A stretch of DNA of 64,000 nt from Brachyspira sp. SAP_772 (GTDB lineage Bacteria > Spirochaetota > Brachyspiria > Brachyspirales > Brachyspiraceae), in the NCBI RefSeq assembly GCF_009755885.1, contig NZ_VYIX01000001.1, positions 663,219 to 727,218 of the forward strand, in the 5' to 3' direction. Positions 8,977-18,900 of this stretch are shown piece after piece; position 1 is the stretch's first letter; each line of letters starts with the position of its first letter. The position numbers were made by a program, and so were the translations under genes. The notes beneath the pieces were generated by a model. That model did not search any database and had not been told where the DNA came from. It saw nothing but the letters and a program-made list of their open reading frames with translations.

Positions 8977-9974
8977 TGCCTCACATAAGAAAAGATCCAA
9001 TTACTAAGCAATCTGTTATTATAGCTTCCGAAAGAATGGGAAGGCCAAGTGATTATATTAATACTGAAGAAAAGCATAGCATATTAACTTCTGAGGCTAC
9101 TTGTCCATTTTGTAAAGGAAATGAGGATAAAACTCCTGAACATTCTACTATAATATTTGATGATAATAAAAATTGGATAGTAAGAATAGTACCAAATAAA
9201 TATCCAATAATTGCACAAAGTAGCCCTAATGAGCTGCCTGATAAAAATAATTTCTTTGAAGCGGATATTTGTAAGGGGTTTCATGATGTTATTATAGAAA
9301 ACCCTAATCATAACTTTAATTATTATAATGCCACAGAAAAAGATTTATTTTTTATTTTTGAAGCTATAATAATGAGATTTCAAGAGTTATCAAAAGAAAA
9401 AGATATGCTATATAGTTTGCTTTTTAAAAACTTTGGAAGGGAAGCTGGAGCTAGTTTAATACATTCACATGCACAGATGATGACTACTCCATTCATACCT
9501 ATTCAAATAATGGAAGAGATATATGGCTCTTTAGAATATTATAATGAAAATAAAAAATGTGTTTATTGTAGTATGATAGAAGAAGAGAAAAAAATTAATG
9601 AAAGAGTGATATGTGAAAACAATGATTTTATAGCTATATCTCCTTTCGCTTCGAAATCACCATATCAAATTTATATACTGCCAAAAAAACATTCAGACAG
9701 TATAGTATATTCTGAAGATTGTATATCTCAATTTGCAAGTATTGTTAAAGATGTATTTAATAGAATTAATAAAGTTCTTGGAGAAATTAGTTTTAATTAT
9801 GTGCTTCATACTCTTACTCCAGCATTAGAAAAAAAATATTCTCATTCAAGTCATTGGTTTTTGGATATAATGCCTAAAATGAGCAAACTTGCAGGGTATG
9901 AACTTGGAAGCGGTGTATTTATAAACTCAATTACGCCAGAAGATGCTACTAATGATTTAAAAAATGCTTTATAA
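8976..9974 (+). CDS. galT: Galactose-1-phosphate uridylyltransferase
   Basis: A 332-residue HIT-superfamily protein. It starts like GalT (MPHIRKDPIT), has the CPFC zinc pair (C43, C46), NKYP, and the active-site triad H163-S-H165-A-Q167 in place of the usual HPHGQ; H165 is the expected uridylylated nucleophile. A second CxxC (VYCSM region) and a C-terminal HSSHWFLD follow. The enzyme exchanges UMP between UDP-glucose and galactose-1-phosphate in the Leloir pathway. Pro to Ser and Gly to Ala in the triad loop also occur in GalT relatives that use other nucleotidyl sugars, so substrate range is open. galK and galE are not in the window. Confidence 0.85.
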   Translation: MPHIRKDPITKQSVIIASERMGRPSDYINTEEKHSILTSEATCPFCKGNEDKTPEHSTIIFDDNKNWIVRIVPNKYPIIAQSSPNELPDKNNFFEADICKGFHDVIIENPNHNFNYYNATEKDLFFIFEAIIMRFQELSKEKDMLYSLLFKNFGREAGASLIHSHAQMMTTPFIPIQIMEEIYGSLEYYNENKKCVYCSMIEEEKKINERVICENNDFIAISPFASKSPYQIYILPKKHSDSIVYSEDCISQFASIVKDVFNRINKVLGEISFNYVLHTLTPALEKKYSHSSHWFLDIMPKMSKLAGYELGSGVFINSITPEDATNDLKNAL

Positions 9975-9989
9975 AAACTTATAAAAAAG

Positions 9990-10847
9990 TTATTTTAAAA
10001 GAAGAGATACCCAATCATTTTTTTGTTTTCTATCTAATATTGTTATATTATTTTCTTTTATAGCTTCATTCATAGAGCTTTCTTTTTCTGATAATATTCC
10101 AGACAATATTAAATGTCCATTTTCTTTTAGTATTTTTTTTAGACTAGGTAATATTTCTATCAATACATCTGTTTCTATATTTGATATTACTAAATCATAT
10201 TGAAAATTACTTAAACTATCAGCACTTCCTAAAAAAACATTATTTAATTTTATATTATTATATTTAGCATTATCTAAAGTGCAATTAACAGCATCAATAT
10301 CTATATCTACAGAAGTAATATTTCTAGCACCCAATTTATAGCAAAATAAAGAAAGTATACCACTTCCGCATCCAATATCCGCTACCATTTTAGAAGAGAT
10401 ATTATTATTTTTAGAATATTGATTAATCATATCTAAAGCTAAAGATGTTGTTTCATGAGTACCTGTACCAAAGGCATATTGCTTAGCTATATATAGAGCA
10501 TCTTCATTAGTATTATTATCATCTTTTAAATTTGGAACTATTGTTATTTCTCCAATTTGAAAAGGTTTTAAAAATGCCATATATGATGTTAAATATTCAT
10601 CTGAGTTTAACTCTTTTATTTCATAATTATATTCTGATATATCATCAATATTTTCTTTTATTATATTTAAATTGTTTTCTAATTTTTCTTGATTCTCATT
10701 ATATATATTAACTACAGCAATATTATTGTTGTTTATAGGAAACTCTATATTATAGCCTAATATATCTAATATTCCGCTTTCTATAGTAGCTTCTATTATG
10801 TCCTCAAAACCTATATTTATATTTATTGAAAGTGAATATATTTTCAT
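9990..10847 (-). CDS. prmA: Ribosomal protein L11 methyltransferase
   Basis: A 285-residue class I SAM-dependent methyltransferase. FGTGTHETT (residues 126-134) is the PrmA hallmark; the SAM loop DIGCGSG is at 157-163 and SNIETDVL is the NPPY-like motif IV region. The N-terminal 100 or so residues form the substrate-recognition domain. PrmA trimethylates ribosomal protein L11. It follows the DUF4954 gene by 6 bp on the reverse strand and converges on galT with only 15 bp between the stops. Confidence 0.9.
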   Translation of the reverse strand: MKIYSLSININIGFEDIIEATIESGILDILGYNIEFPINNNNIAVVNIYNENQEKLENNLNIIKENIDDISEYNYEIKELNSDEYLTSYMAFLKPFQIGEITIVPNLKDDNNTNEDALYIAKQYAFGTGTHETTSLALDMINQYSKNNNISSKMVADIGCGSGILSLFCYKLGARNITSVDIDIDAVNCTLDNAKYNNIKLNNVFLGSADSLSNFQYDLVISNIETDVLIEILPSLKKILKENGHLILSGILSEKESSMNEAIKENNITILDRKQKNDWVSLLLK

Positions 10848-10853
10848 CGTTTA

Positions 10854-12833
10854 TTAATTTCCTAACTTTTTTATTAATTTATTTATCTCTTCTATCTTTG
10901 TTTCTACATCATTTTTATACTTAATAACAAAAGCATTATCTTTAGCAGTTCCTCTTATAGCTTTAAAATCTTCTTCCATTGCAGTTTTATCGTCTATTCC
11001 ACAGCTAACCATCTTTGCTAAATCATATTCTTTTTTTACATCTCTATAAAATATTTCATATGAAGTAGTAAGAAGTGATAAATGTTCTTTGAGTATTTTT
11101 AATATAGCATCTGTATTAATAGTATTTATATTGTATCTTTTTTTAATAATATTTATAACCCAAGATTTTTCATCTATACTATAATCATTATATAGTTTTT
11201 CAAAAGATTGTACTAAATCTTGAACATTATTAATATTATTATGTTCTATGTCTAATATAACATTATCTAACTTCTCTTTTGCACATATAAGCCCGCCAAC
11301 ATCAACCCAAGTTTCATAAAATTTATTTGTATCATTAAAAATATCATTTAAATTATCAGATTTTTTTATATATTCAAGAAGTTTATTGTACAAATACAAA
11401 TCTATTGCAATGGAATATCTGTTTGAATATTTATTTAGAGATGATGTTTTTATAATCATATTTTTGTATTTGATATATTCAACATCTTCATTTACAATTT
11501 CTTTTTTTATATTATTTAATATTTCTTCTGCTTTAAGCATTTTTGAAACAGTATAAGGACTAAAAACATCAAATATAATTAAATCTTTTTTATCCCCTAC
11601 TCTTCTATCTCTTTCTTTCCATTTGTTTTCATCTCTAGAAAGCCCAACACCAAATAAATTTAAAGCAGGAATAAGTCTTGTCTGATGATAACCATGTTCT
11701 GTAATGTATGAAAAAGGAAAATCAGAAGTATCAACATTATCATAATGAGAACCTATAACTGTAGTGAAAGCACCAATATGAGAAGGCCATAATATATATG
11801 AATTACTTCCTGTTTTGCATCCTCTCTCCATAAAACCATGATGGTAAGGACCCAATTTATACATATGGTTGCTTTGATTGGTGCCACTTCCTGCATTAAA
11901 AAATGAGAAATGACTAGCTATTAAAAGTGTTGCTTTATGATGTGTAACTGTATAAGGACCAGCAAATATAGAAAACATCTCTCCATGTTCTCCTTCACAA
12001 TTTGCAAATAGTAATGAATCCTCACAAGAAAATTGTCTTCCTAATTTAACCCCCTCTCCAATGAATGCTTTTTTTATAACAGTGCCATCAACTATATGAG
12101 CTCCCTTTAATACAATAGAATCTTTTAATATGACAGATGTGCCTATATATGATGGACATTCTTTTGTGCTTATTACAGTGGTGTTATTTATTTCATCTGT
12201 ATTTTCTATTGTAGCATAAGGGTCTATGAGAGAATTTTTTATTATTCTTGCATTAATTATTTGAGCATGCTTTTTTATCTTTCCAAATTTCTTAGTTTTA
12301 CTTTTAGCATAATCATCTATTATTTTGTTTATATTATCACGCATTAATTTTTTATGTCTATACATTGCAACTATATAAGCTATATGTGAGTTTAGCCTAT
12401 AAAATATTTTTACGCTTCTTCCATCTCCTTCCATTATAGGAGAAGTTTCTACTCCGTTTCCAAAACTACTCTCCCCTTCCATATATATAGCACCAGCGTT
12501 TTCTATTATAACCCCATTTTGTATTTTATAATTTGCAATAAAGCGTCCTATATTATTTATATAAACATTACCATTTATTGATACATTTATTAAAGTAGCT
12601 CTATTTATTGATGCAAGTACTTTTAGTTTATTATAATATCTTACATTTCCATTAAGCTCGTTAATCTTTATTTTCCCATGAAAAGTAACATCTTTTATTC
12701 TAGTTAAATCAACATTCTTTATTAATATCTTATCCCAGTTTTGAGAAGAGCATCCTTGGCTTTTTAAGAAATCAATTTCATTTTCTTTTAATTTTCTAAA
12801 CTCTTTATCTTCTTTTACAAAAAAATAACTCAT
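10854..12833 (-). CDS. DUF4954 family left-handed beta-helix protein
   Basis: A 659-residue cytoplasmic protein. Residues about 30-330 contain hexapeptide-like repeats (isoleucine/valine spaced turns such as IGTSVILKDSIVLKGAHIV) typical of a left-handed beta helix. A conserved stretch around 330-420 (GTNQSNHMYKLGPYHHG, then GSHYDNVDTSDFPFS) marks the DUF4954 family I recall from Bacteroidetes and spirochaetes. The C-terminal 200 residues are helical. The fold is shared with sugar-nucleotide acyl- and nucleotidyltransferases, so an enzymatic role in nucleotide-sugar chemistry is possible but unproven. The start has a good AAAGGA site. It leads a two-gene unit with prmA. Confidence 0.75.
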   Translation of the reverse strand: MSYFFVKEDKEFRKLKENEIDFLKSQGCSSQNWDKILIKNVDLTRIKDVTFHGKIKINELNGNVRYYNKLKVLASINRATLINVSINGNVYINNIGRFIANYKIQNGVIIENAGAIYMEGESSFGNGVETSPIMEGDGRSVKIFYRLNSHIAYIVAMYRHKKLMRDNINKIIDDYAKSKTKKFGKIKKHAQIINARIIKNSLIDPYATIENTDEINNTTVISTKECPSYIGTSVILKDSIVLKGAHIVDGTVIKKAFIGEGVKLGRQFSCEDSLLFANCEGEHGEMFSIFAGPYTVTHHKATLLIASHFSFFNAGSGTNQSNHMYKLGPYHHGFMERGCKTGSNSYILWPSHIGAFTTVIGSHYDNVDTSDFPFSYITEHGYHQTRLIPALNLFGVGLSRDENKWKERDRRVGDKKDLIIFDVFSPYTVSKMLKAEEILNNIKKEIVNEDVEYIKYKNMIIKTSSLNKYSNRYSIAIDLYLYNKLLEYIKKSDNLNDIFNDTNKFYETWVDVGGLICAKEKLDNVILDIEHNNINNVQDLVQSFEKLYNDYSIDEKSWVINIIKKRYNINTINTDAILKILKEHLSLLTTSYEIFYRDVKKEYDLAKMVSCGIDDKTAMEEDFKAIRGTAKDNAFVIKYKNDVETKIEEINKLIKKLGN

Positions 12834-13080
12834 AACTATTCCTTTGTTTAAAACATAATTTCATAATTATGTAAAAAAATTAAAAATTATAATTATTATA
12901 TATCAATTTAAAATAATTGTAAATATTATGTTTATTAATATTTTAGTTGAAAGTATATTAGCATTTTTTATTATCATCATATTGAATTTGGTGCATTGTG
13001 TAAAATTATTGCTTTAATATTCTAAAATGTTCTATTATAAAAGTATACCTTATCCAATTTTCATTAAATTTTTATCTCTT

Positions 13081-13094
13081 TTTTCGCACGTTAA
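13081..13094. promoter_or_regulatory. Degenerate copy of the glnN upstream palindrome
   Basis: TTTTCGCACGTTAA agrees at 11 of 14 positions with the reverse-read palindrome TTACCGCACGGTAA at 13154. Centre-to-centre distance is 73 bp, about seven helical turns, as for a pair of sites bridged by one regulator. Confidence 0.45.
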
Positions 13095-13153
13095 ACTAAC
13101 TTATTAACATAATTAAAACTATATTTTCACTTTATTTGTATATTAAATTTCTT

Positions 13154-13167
13154 TTACCGTGCGGTAA
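13154..13167. promoter_or_regulatory. Perfect 14-bp palindrome upstream of glnN promoter
   Basis: TTACCGTGCGGTAA is a perfect inverted repeat (six-base arms around TG) in otherwise nearly GC-free DNA. Its centre is about 115 bp before the predicted glnN transcription start, a distance more typical of an activator or distal operator than of a repressor covering the promoter. Confidence 0.55.
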
Positions 13168-13239
13168 GTATATATAAAAAAATATAAATTTATTATAAAA
13201 AAAAACAAAAAAAAATTAATTTAACTGTATATAGTAATG

Positions 13240-13268
13240 TTGAAATTATTTCTATATAGTGTTATAAT
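13240..13268 (+). promoter_or_regulatory. glnN promoter
   Basis: TTGAAA (13240-13245), 17-bp spacer, TATAAT (13263-13268). Transcription should start near 13275, which rules out the upstream ATG at 13237 as the start codon and supports 13309. Confidence 0.85.
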
Positions 13269-13308
13269 ATTTAATTTAAAATATATAATTTCTTTTTGGG
13301 AGAAGAAT

Positions 13309-15396
13309 ATGGATAAATTACCTGATATATTTGAAAGTTATGTATTTAATGATAATGTAATGCAGGAAAAACTTCCTAAAGACATTTACAAAAAGTTAAT
13401 AAAAACAATCAAAAATGGTGAGAGATTGGATTTAGAGTTGGCAAATGTTGTAGCACATGCGATGAAAGAATGGGCTATAGAAAAGGGAGCAACACATTTT
13501 ACTCACTGGTTTCAGCCTATGACAGGTGTAACTGCAGAAAAGCATACTTGTTTTATAACTCAAACTAAAGACGGAAAAGTTCGTATGGAGTTTACAGGTA
13601 AAGAGCTTGTTCAAGGAGAGCCTGATGCTTCAAGTTTCCCTTCTGGAGGATTAAGAAGTACTTTTGAAGCTAGAGGATATACTGCTTGGGACCCTACTTC
13701 TTATGCTTTTATTAAAGATAATACTTTATGCATACCAAGTGCTTTTTGTTCTTATAGCGGAGAATCTTTAGACAAAAAAACACCTCTGCTTCGCTCTATG
13801 CAGGTTTTAGAAAAAGAAGCAAAGAGAATATTAAAATTATTTGGTCATAATGATATTAATAGAGTATATACAACAGTAGGTGCAGAACAAGAATATTTTT
13901 TAATAGATAGAGATTTATATTTACAAAGACCAGATTTAAGATATTGTAAGAGAACATTATTTGGTGCTTGTCCTCCAAAGGGTCAGGAATTGGAAGATCA
14001 TTATTTTGGTGCTATAAAGCCAAGAGTTTTAGAGTTTATGAAAGAGTTGGATAATGAACTTTGGAAACTTGGTATAATTGCAAAAACAGAACATAATGAA
14101 GTAGCACCCGGTCAATATGAACTTGCTCCAGAGTTTACAATAACTAATATGGCAACAGATCAAAACCAAATTACAATGGAGCTTATGAAGGTAATAGCAG
14201 AAAAACATAATTTAGCTTGTATTTTGCATGAAAAACCTTTCGCTGGAGTTAATGGAAGCGGAAAACATAATAACTGGTCTATAGGTACAGATACAGGTCT
14301 TAATTTGTTAGAACCCGGTAAAACACCTTCAGAAAATAAGCAGTTTTTATTATTTGTAGTTGCAATAATGAAAGCTATTGATGAATATCAGGACTTGTTA
14401 AGAGCAACAACTGCAAGTGCAAGTAATGATCATCGTTTGGGAGCATCTGAAGCACCTCCTGCTATCATATCAATATTTCTTGGAGATGAACTTACTGAAA
14501 TAATAGAGTCTATGGAAAACTCAAAAAAATACAAAAAAAGAGAAGCGGTAGAAATGGAAATGGGAGTACCATCTCTTGCTAGATTCACAAAAGATTCAAC
14601 AGATAGAAACAGAACTTCTCCTTTAGCTTTTACTGGAAATAAATTTGAGTTTAGAATGGTGGGTTCTAGTTTATCAGTATCTGGTCCTAATATTGTATTA
14701 AATACAATAGTAGCTGAAGCATTATCTCAATTTGCTGATATATTAGAAAAGTCTTCAGATTTTGATAAAGATTTAGAAGAGCTATTAAAAGAAAACATTA
14801 AAAAACATAAAAGAATAGTTTATAATGGAAACAATTATTCTGATGAATGGGTAAAAGAAGCTTCTAAAAGAGGTTTATGTAATTTAAAAACAACTCCTGA
14901 AGCACTTGAAACATTTATAGCTCAAAAAAATATAGACTTGTTTACAAAACATAATGTTCTAACAAAAGCTGAAGTTCTTTCAAGATATGAAATAAGCTTA
15001 GAAGAATATAGTAAAGTAATTAATATTGAAGCACTTACTTTAATAGATATGATTAATAAATATATTATTCCATTCTCTTTAGATTATACCGAAGAGCTTG
15101 TTAATATATGTGAGAAAAAGAAAGATTTAAAAATAAAATATGATATAGAAAAAGATTTGTTAGATAAAATAACTAATTTAACTAATAATCTCTATAAGAA
15201 ATTAAAAACTTTAGAAGATTATTTATCTGAATCAAAAAAGATAAAGAATGTATCAAAGTCTAGTGTATTTTTTAGAGATAAAGTATTAGCTTGTATAGAG
15301 GAAATGCGTCCTATAATTGATGAGCTAGAGAAAACTGTTTCTAGAAAACATTGGAAACTTCCAACTTATGGAGATATGTTATATAGCTTAGCTTAA
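13309..15396 (+). CDS. glnN: Glutamine synthetase type III
   Basis: A 695-residue protein from the ATG at 13309, chosen because GGGAGAAG sits just before it and the promoter lies between 13240 and 13268; the longer frame from 13237 would start inside the promoter. The sequence matches the large GSIII family: HWFQPMTG near residue 65, the substrate loop [31 protein letters not shown], and the C-terminal helical part with [11 protein letters not shown] and [18 protein letters not shown] condenses ammonia with glutamate using ATP and forms double hexamers. A strong terminator follows. The twin palindromes upstream suggest nitrogen-responsive control by an unidentified regulator. Confidence 0.95.
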   Translation: MDKLPDIFESYVFNDNVMQEKLPKDIYKKLIKTIKNGERLDLELANVVAHAMKEWAIEKGATHFTHWFQPMTGVTAEKHTCFITQTKDGKVRMEFTGKELVQGEPDASSFPSGGLRSTFEARGYTAWDPTSYAFIKDNTLCIPSAFCSYSGESLDKKTPLLRSMQVLEKEAKRILKLFGHNDINRVYTTVGAEQEYFLIDRDLYLQRPDLRYCKRTLFGACPPKGQELEDHYFGAIKPRVLEFMKELDNELWKLGIIAKTEHNEVAPGQYELAPEFTITNMATDQNQITMELMKVIAEKHNLACILHEKPFAGVNGSGKHNNWSIGTDTGLNLLEPGKTPSENKQFLLFVVAIMKAIDEYQDLLRATTASASNDHRLGASEAPPAIISIFLGDELTEIIESMENSKKYKKREAVEMEMGVPSLARFTKDSTDRNRTSPLAFTGNKFEFRMVGSSLSVSGPNIVLNTIVAEALSQFADILEKSSDFDKDLEELLKENIKKHKRIVYNGNNYSDEWVKEASKRGLCNLKTTPEALETFIAQKNIDLFTKHNVLTKAEVLSRYEISLEEYSKVINIEALTLIDMINKYIIPFSLDYTEELVNICEKKKDLKIKYDIEKDLLDKITNLTNNLYKKLKTLEDYLSESKKIKNVSKSSVFFRDKVLACIEEMRPIIDELEKTVSRKHWKLPTYGDMLYSLA

Positions 15397-15414
15397 AGAT
15401 TATAATATCTTTTT

Positions 15415-15454
15415 AAAAAGGCTTGCAAAATTACATTGTTTTGCAAGCCTTTTT
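15415..15454. terminator. Bidirectional terminator between glnN and the PepSY-like gene
   Basis: A perfect 16-bp stem (15415-15430 with 15439-15454, core GGCTTGCAA) around an 8-nt loop, flanked by A-run and T-run so that it can end transcripts from both sides. Confidence 0.93.
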
Positions 15455-15463
15455 GTTATAAAA

Positions 15464-15706
15464 TTAATAATCTATATCAACAATTCTTCCTCTTCTAGTT
15501 ACTTCTAACTCTATACCATTACTAAGTTCCACATGATACAACCCATCGTCCATCTCTACTTTCCAAATTCTTGCTCTTGGATAATTTCTTTTTACAGCGT
15601 TTTTAACTGCAGCAGGAACTTTACTAAGAGGAACAATCCAATCAGCAAAAAGAGAAGAACTTCCAATTATAGAAAAAGCAAATAATAAACAAAATAATTT
15701 TTTCAT
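15464..15706 (-). CDS. Small secreted PepSY-like (DUF2874) protein
   Basis: An 80-residue protein with a clear signal peptide (MKKLFCLLFAFSIIGSSSLFA) leaving about 58 mature residues. The mature part reads as one beta-lactamase-inhibitor/PepSY-like domain: PAAVKNAVKRNYPRARI, then paired strands (YHVELSNGIELEV) and the closing GRIVDID. Members usually occur as tandem domains in periplasmic proteins; here there is one. Function is unknown. It has a near-consensus promoter and an AAAGGAG ribosome site, so it is probably well expressed. Confidence 0.75.
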   Translation of the reverse strand: MKKLFCLLFAFSIIGSSSLFADWIVPLSKVPAAVKNAVKRNYPRARIWKVEMDDGLYHVELSNGIELEVTRRGRIVDIDY

Positions 15707-15756
15707 AAATTTACTCCTTTGTTTTATTTATCCTTATTAAGTTATCTTATAATTAT

Positions 15757-15785
15757 ATTATAATACAATTTTAGAGTAATGTCAA
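15757..15785 (-). promoter_or_regulatory. Promoter of the PepSY-like gene
   Basis: On the reverse strand TTGACA (15785-15780), 17-bp spacer and TATAAT (15762-15757), a full consensus match, about 50 bp before the start codon. Confidence 0.85.
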
Positions 15786-15876
15786 TTTATTTTACAAAAA
15801 AATAACAATTTTTTTACAATTTTTTATTATTTTTTAAAAAATATAGGTAAAACTTTACATTTTGACTATATATAAT

Positions 15877-15913
15877 AAAAAAGGTTTACAAATATTTATT
15901 TGCAAACCTTTTT
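15877..15913 (-). terminator. Terminator after the activase gene
   Basis: GGTTTGCAAATA pairs with TATTTGTAAACC when read on the reverse strand. The single non-Watson-Crick position is a G-U only in that orientation, and a T-rich run follows. It lies 25 bp past the stop of the gene ending at 15938. Confidence 0.8.
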
Positions 15914-15937
15914 ATATTTACATTCTTATTTTACTAA

Positions 15938-18900
15938 TTATTTATGATATGCTCCGATAGCCTCTTTTATATCATCATCAACCATAATAGAGTTCATACT
16001 GTCTTTAGCAGAGCGAGCAAAGAACTCTAATCTGTTTACAGTATTAACTTCACTAGCACCAGCATCCATATCCAAATAAAGAAGATTCAAATTAGGATAT
16101 ATAGTTTTAAGTCTGGTTTCAATACCTCGAGCTATAATATGGTTAGCAATACAACCAAAAGGCTGTAAACAAAGCACATTATTGATATTCTCTTCAGCAA
16201 AAGTAGCTATCTCACCGGGTAAAAGCCAAGCTTCACCAAATTGGTTAGTCATAGCAGTAACCTTAGCAGCATTCTCAGCAATCTGTCTTATATGGTGTAC
16301 AGGTCTAAATCCTTTAAACTTAGACATTATTTGGTTTATAGAATCTATTCTAGCATCTATAACCTTCTCAGACAATTTAGAACCATAATAGCCAAGTAAA
16401 GATACATCCCTAGCATTAGTTTCTCTGTTTACTTGCTCACTTATAACCTTTTGTACAAAGAAGTCAAATACAGGAGGAACTATAACTTCTATTCCCTTAG
16501 CCATAAGCCAATCACAAACATCCCCATTAGCAAAGTTATTGTATTTTACATATATCTCACCAACAAGACCTGCCTTAGGCAATAATAAGTCTTTAGTTTC
16601 AATAGCATTAAACTCTTTAACTGCCTGCTTTAATAATTTGTCAGTATCACCGAGGTTAAAATCTTTTGGATGTAAAGCTATATATTTATTAGCAAGAGCC
16701 AAAGATTCTCCCCTATTAACCTCACGCACAGCAGTATAATAATACATTGTAGATATAGCATCAGCATAAGGCATAGCAATAATACCTTCTTTCATCATAT
16801 CTATTTTTGAAAGCTTAAATCCGGGCTGATCATTAATAACAGTTAAACCCACAGTAATAACAGGCACATTAGGATAACCAGCATTAATTAGGCCTCTTTT
16901 TATAAGCGAAGCATAGTTACTAGCACGGCACTGTCCGCCTGTTTGAGTGATACCAGCAGCTATTTTGTCAGGGTCATAATTACCGCTTTGTACAGCTTTT
17001 ATAATATCTCCTACTACTATTGTTGCTGGATAACATATATCTTGGTTAGCATATCTTAAACCTGTTTCTACAGAATCTATATCTGGCTCTGGAAGAGGTA
17101 TTGTATCATATCCGCTTCTTTGAAGCAGAGTTAAAATCATAGGGTCATAGAATTGTGCGAATTTAGGAACAAGTATTGCACGTCTATCATTTTTCTCATA
17201 TCTTTTAATAATAGTTCTTTCTGGTTTTTCTTTTGGTATAAAATCACCTTTCATCTTCATACTTTCTATCATAGAACGTATTCTAAGTCTTATGCTTCCG
17301 GGGCTTGAAATCTCATCAACTTTTACCAAAGTAGGATTTTTACCATAAGCATTAAGTATTGATTTTATTTCATCAGAAGTAGTAGCATCAGGACCGCAGC
17401 CGAAACTATTAATTTGTACAACTTCAAGTTTTATATCTTTTTGTTTAGCTGCCCACAAAACTGCTCTAAACATCTTGTTAGGATAAGACCATTGAGTTAA
17501 TACTTGAACATCAGCAAGAGATTCATCAATATCAAGACCATCTTCTGTAAGTACATTAATACCAAATGAAGCAATAGTTTCAGGTATTTTATGATTGATT
17601 AGCGGGTCTATATGATAAGGTCTGCTTACTATAAGTATAACAGGTGTTTGAGTTTCTTTAGCATGCTCTATTATTTTTTTGCCTTCTTCTTTTAATTCTG
17701 CTTTTACTCTCTCTTGTTCTTTTAGAGCTAATTTGAATGCTCTGTCGAAATCTTTTTTATCTATACCGAGTGTTTTTACAAAATAAGCTTTACAGCCTTT
17801 ATAAAGTAAATCTTCATTTAAGAAAGAGATTGTTGGAGCATCAAAAGCTATACCATATTTAGTTAATGGGCTTATAGAACTGTCTATTACATCAGGATAA
17901 CCTGTTACAACAGGACAGTTATAGCTATTATCACTACCATCATTTTCTTTTTTTTCTAAAACAACAGAAGGATAGAATATTCTGTCTACATTAGATTCTA
18001 TTAAATCATATATATGTCCATTAGCTATTTTAGCAGGGAAACATATATTATCACTCATAACAGTACCAGAACCCTTCTCAGCAACAGCCATGCTTGAAGG
18101 TGATGATAATTGTACTCTATATCCGCATTCTACAAGTATAGTAGCCCAGAATGGGAAGTTTTGATACATATTAAGTACTCTAGGTATTCCTATAACGCCT
18201 TTTACATCATCTGAAACAGGGGCTAAAGGTCTGTCAAATAGTAAAGAAAGTTTTTTCTGAGTAATATCCATTCCATAATTTCTTTCTTTAGAGCCTTTAT
18301 TAGTGAATATTCTTTCACATTTATTTCCTGTGTAGAATGATTTACTGTCTTTGAATTTTAATCTTGTAACAGTACAAAGGTTTTCACAGCCCTTACAAGT
18401 AAGCTGTTTTCTCTCATAATCATTAGCTTCTTGTAAATTATCTAAACCTATAAATGTTGTATCTTCTTTTTCTTTATTGTAAGTATCCAAAGCAAGCAAA
18501 GCACAACCATAAGCTCCCATAAGTTCAGAGATATCAGGACGAATAACTTTTTTGTTTAAGAACTTTTCTACAGAACGAAGCACTGCAGCATTCTTAAAAG
18601 TACCGCCTTGAACAACTATATGTTCACCCAAAATAGAAGTGTCTGTAATTTTTAATACTTTAGTAAAACAGTTTAATGTAACACTCTTAGCAAGACCAGC
18701 AGAAATATCAGCAACTGAAGAGCCCTCTCTTAAAGATTGTTTTACTTTACTATTCATAAATACTGTACAGCGGCTTCCCAAATCACAAGGGCTAGCAGAT
18801 TCGCAAGCAATATTAGCAAAATCAGCTACTTTATAACCCATGCCGCGTGCAAATGTTTCTATAAATGAACCACAGCCTGATGAACAAGCCTCATTTATTT

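Larger units (their letters stand above)
12834..13308. other. Divergent intergenic region between DUF4954 gene and glnN
   Basis: A 475-bp AT-rich stretch with no convincing gene. It holds the glnN promoter and two related GC-containing palindromes described separately. The part next to the DUF4954 gene has several TTGATA/TATAAT-like strings, but I cannot settle on one promoter. Confidence 0.7.

Noticed and set aside
9970-9995. Terminator between galT and prmA
   Set aside because: Only a 5-bp AACTT/AAGTT stem is seen, too weak to call.
12834-13080. Small genes in the spacer before glnN
   Set aside because: Only short AT-rich frames without ribosome sites or recognisable products.
13237-13308. 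Upstream extension of glnN from an ATG at 13237
   Set aside because: The -35 and -10 boxes lie at 13240-13268, so the ATG is not in the transcript, and a strong ribosome site precedes 13309.
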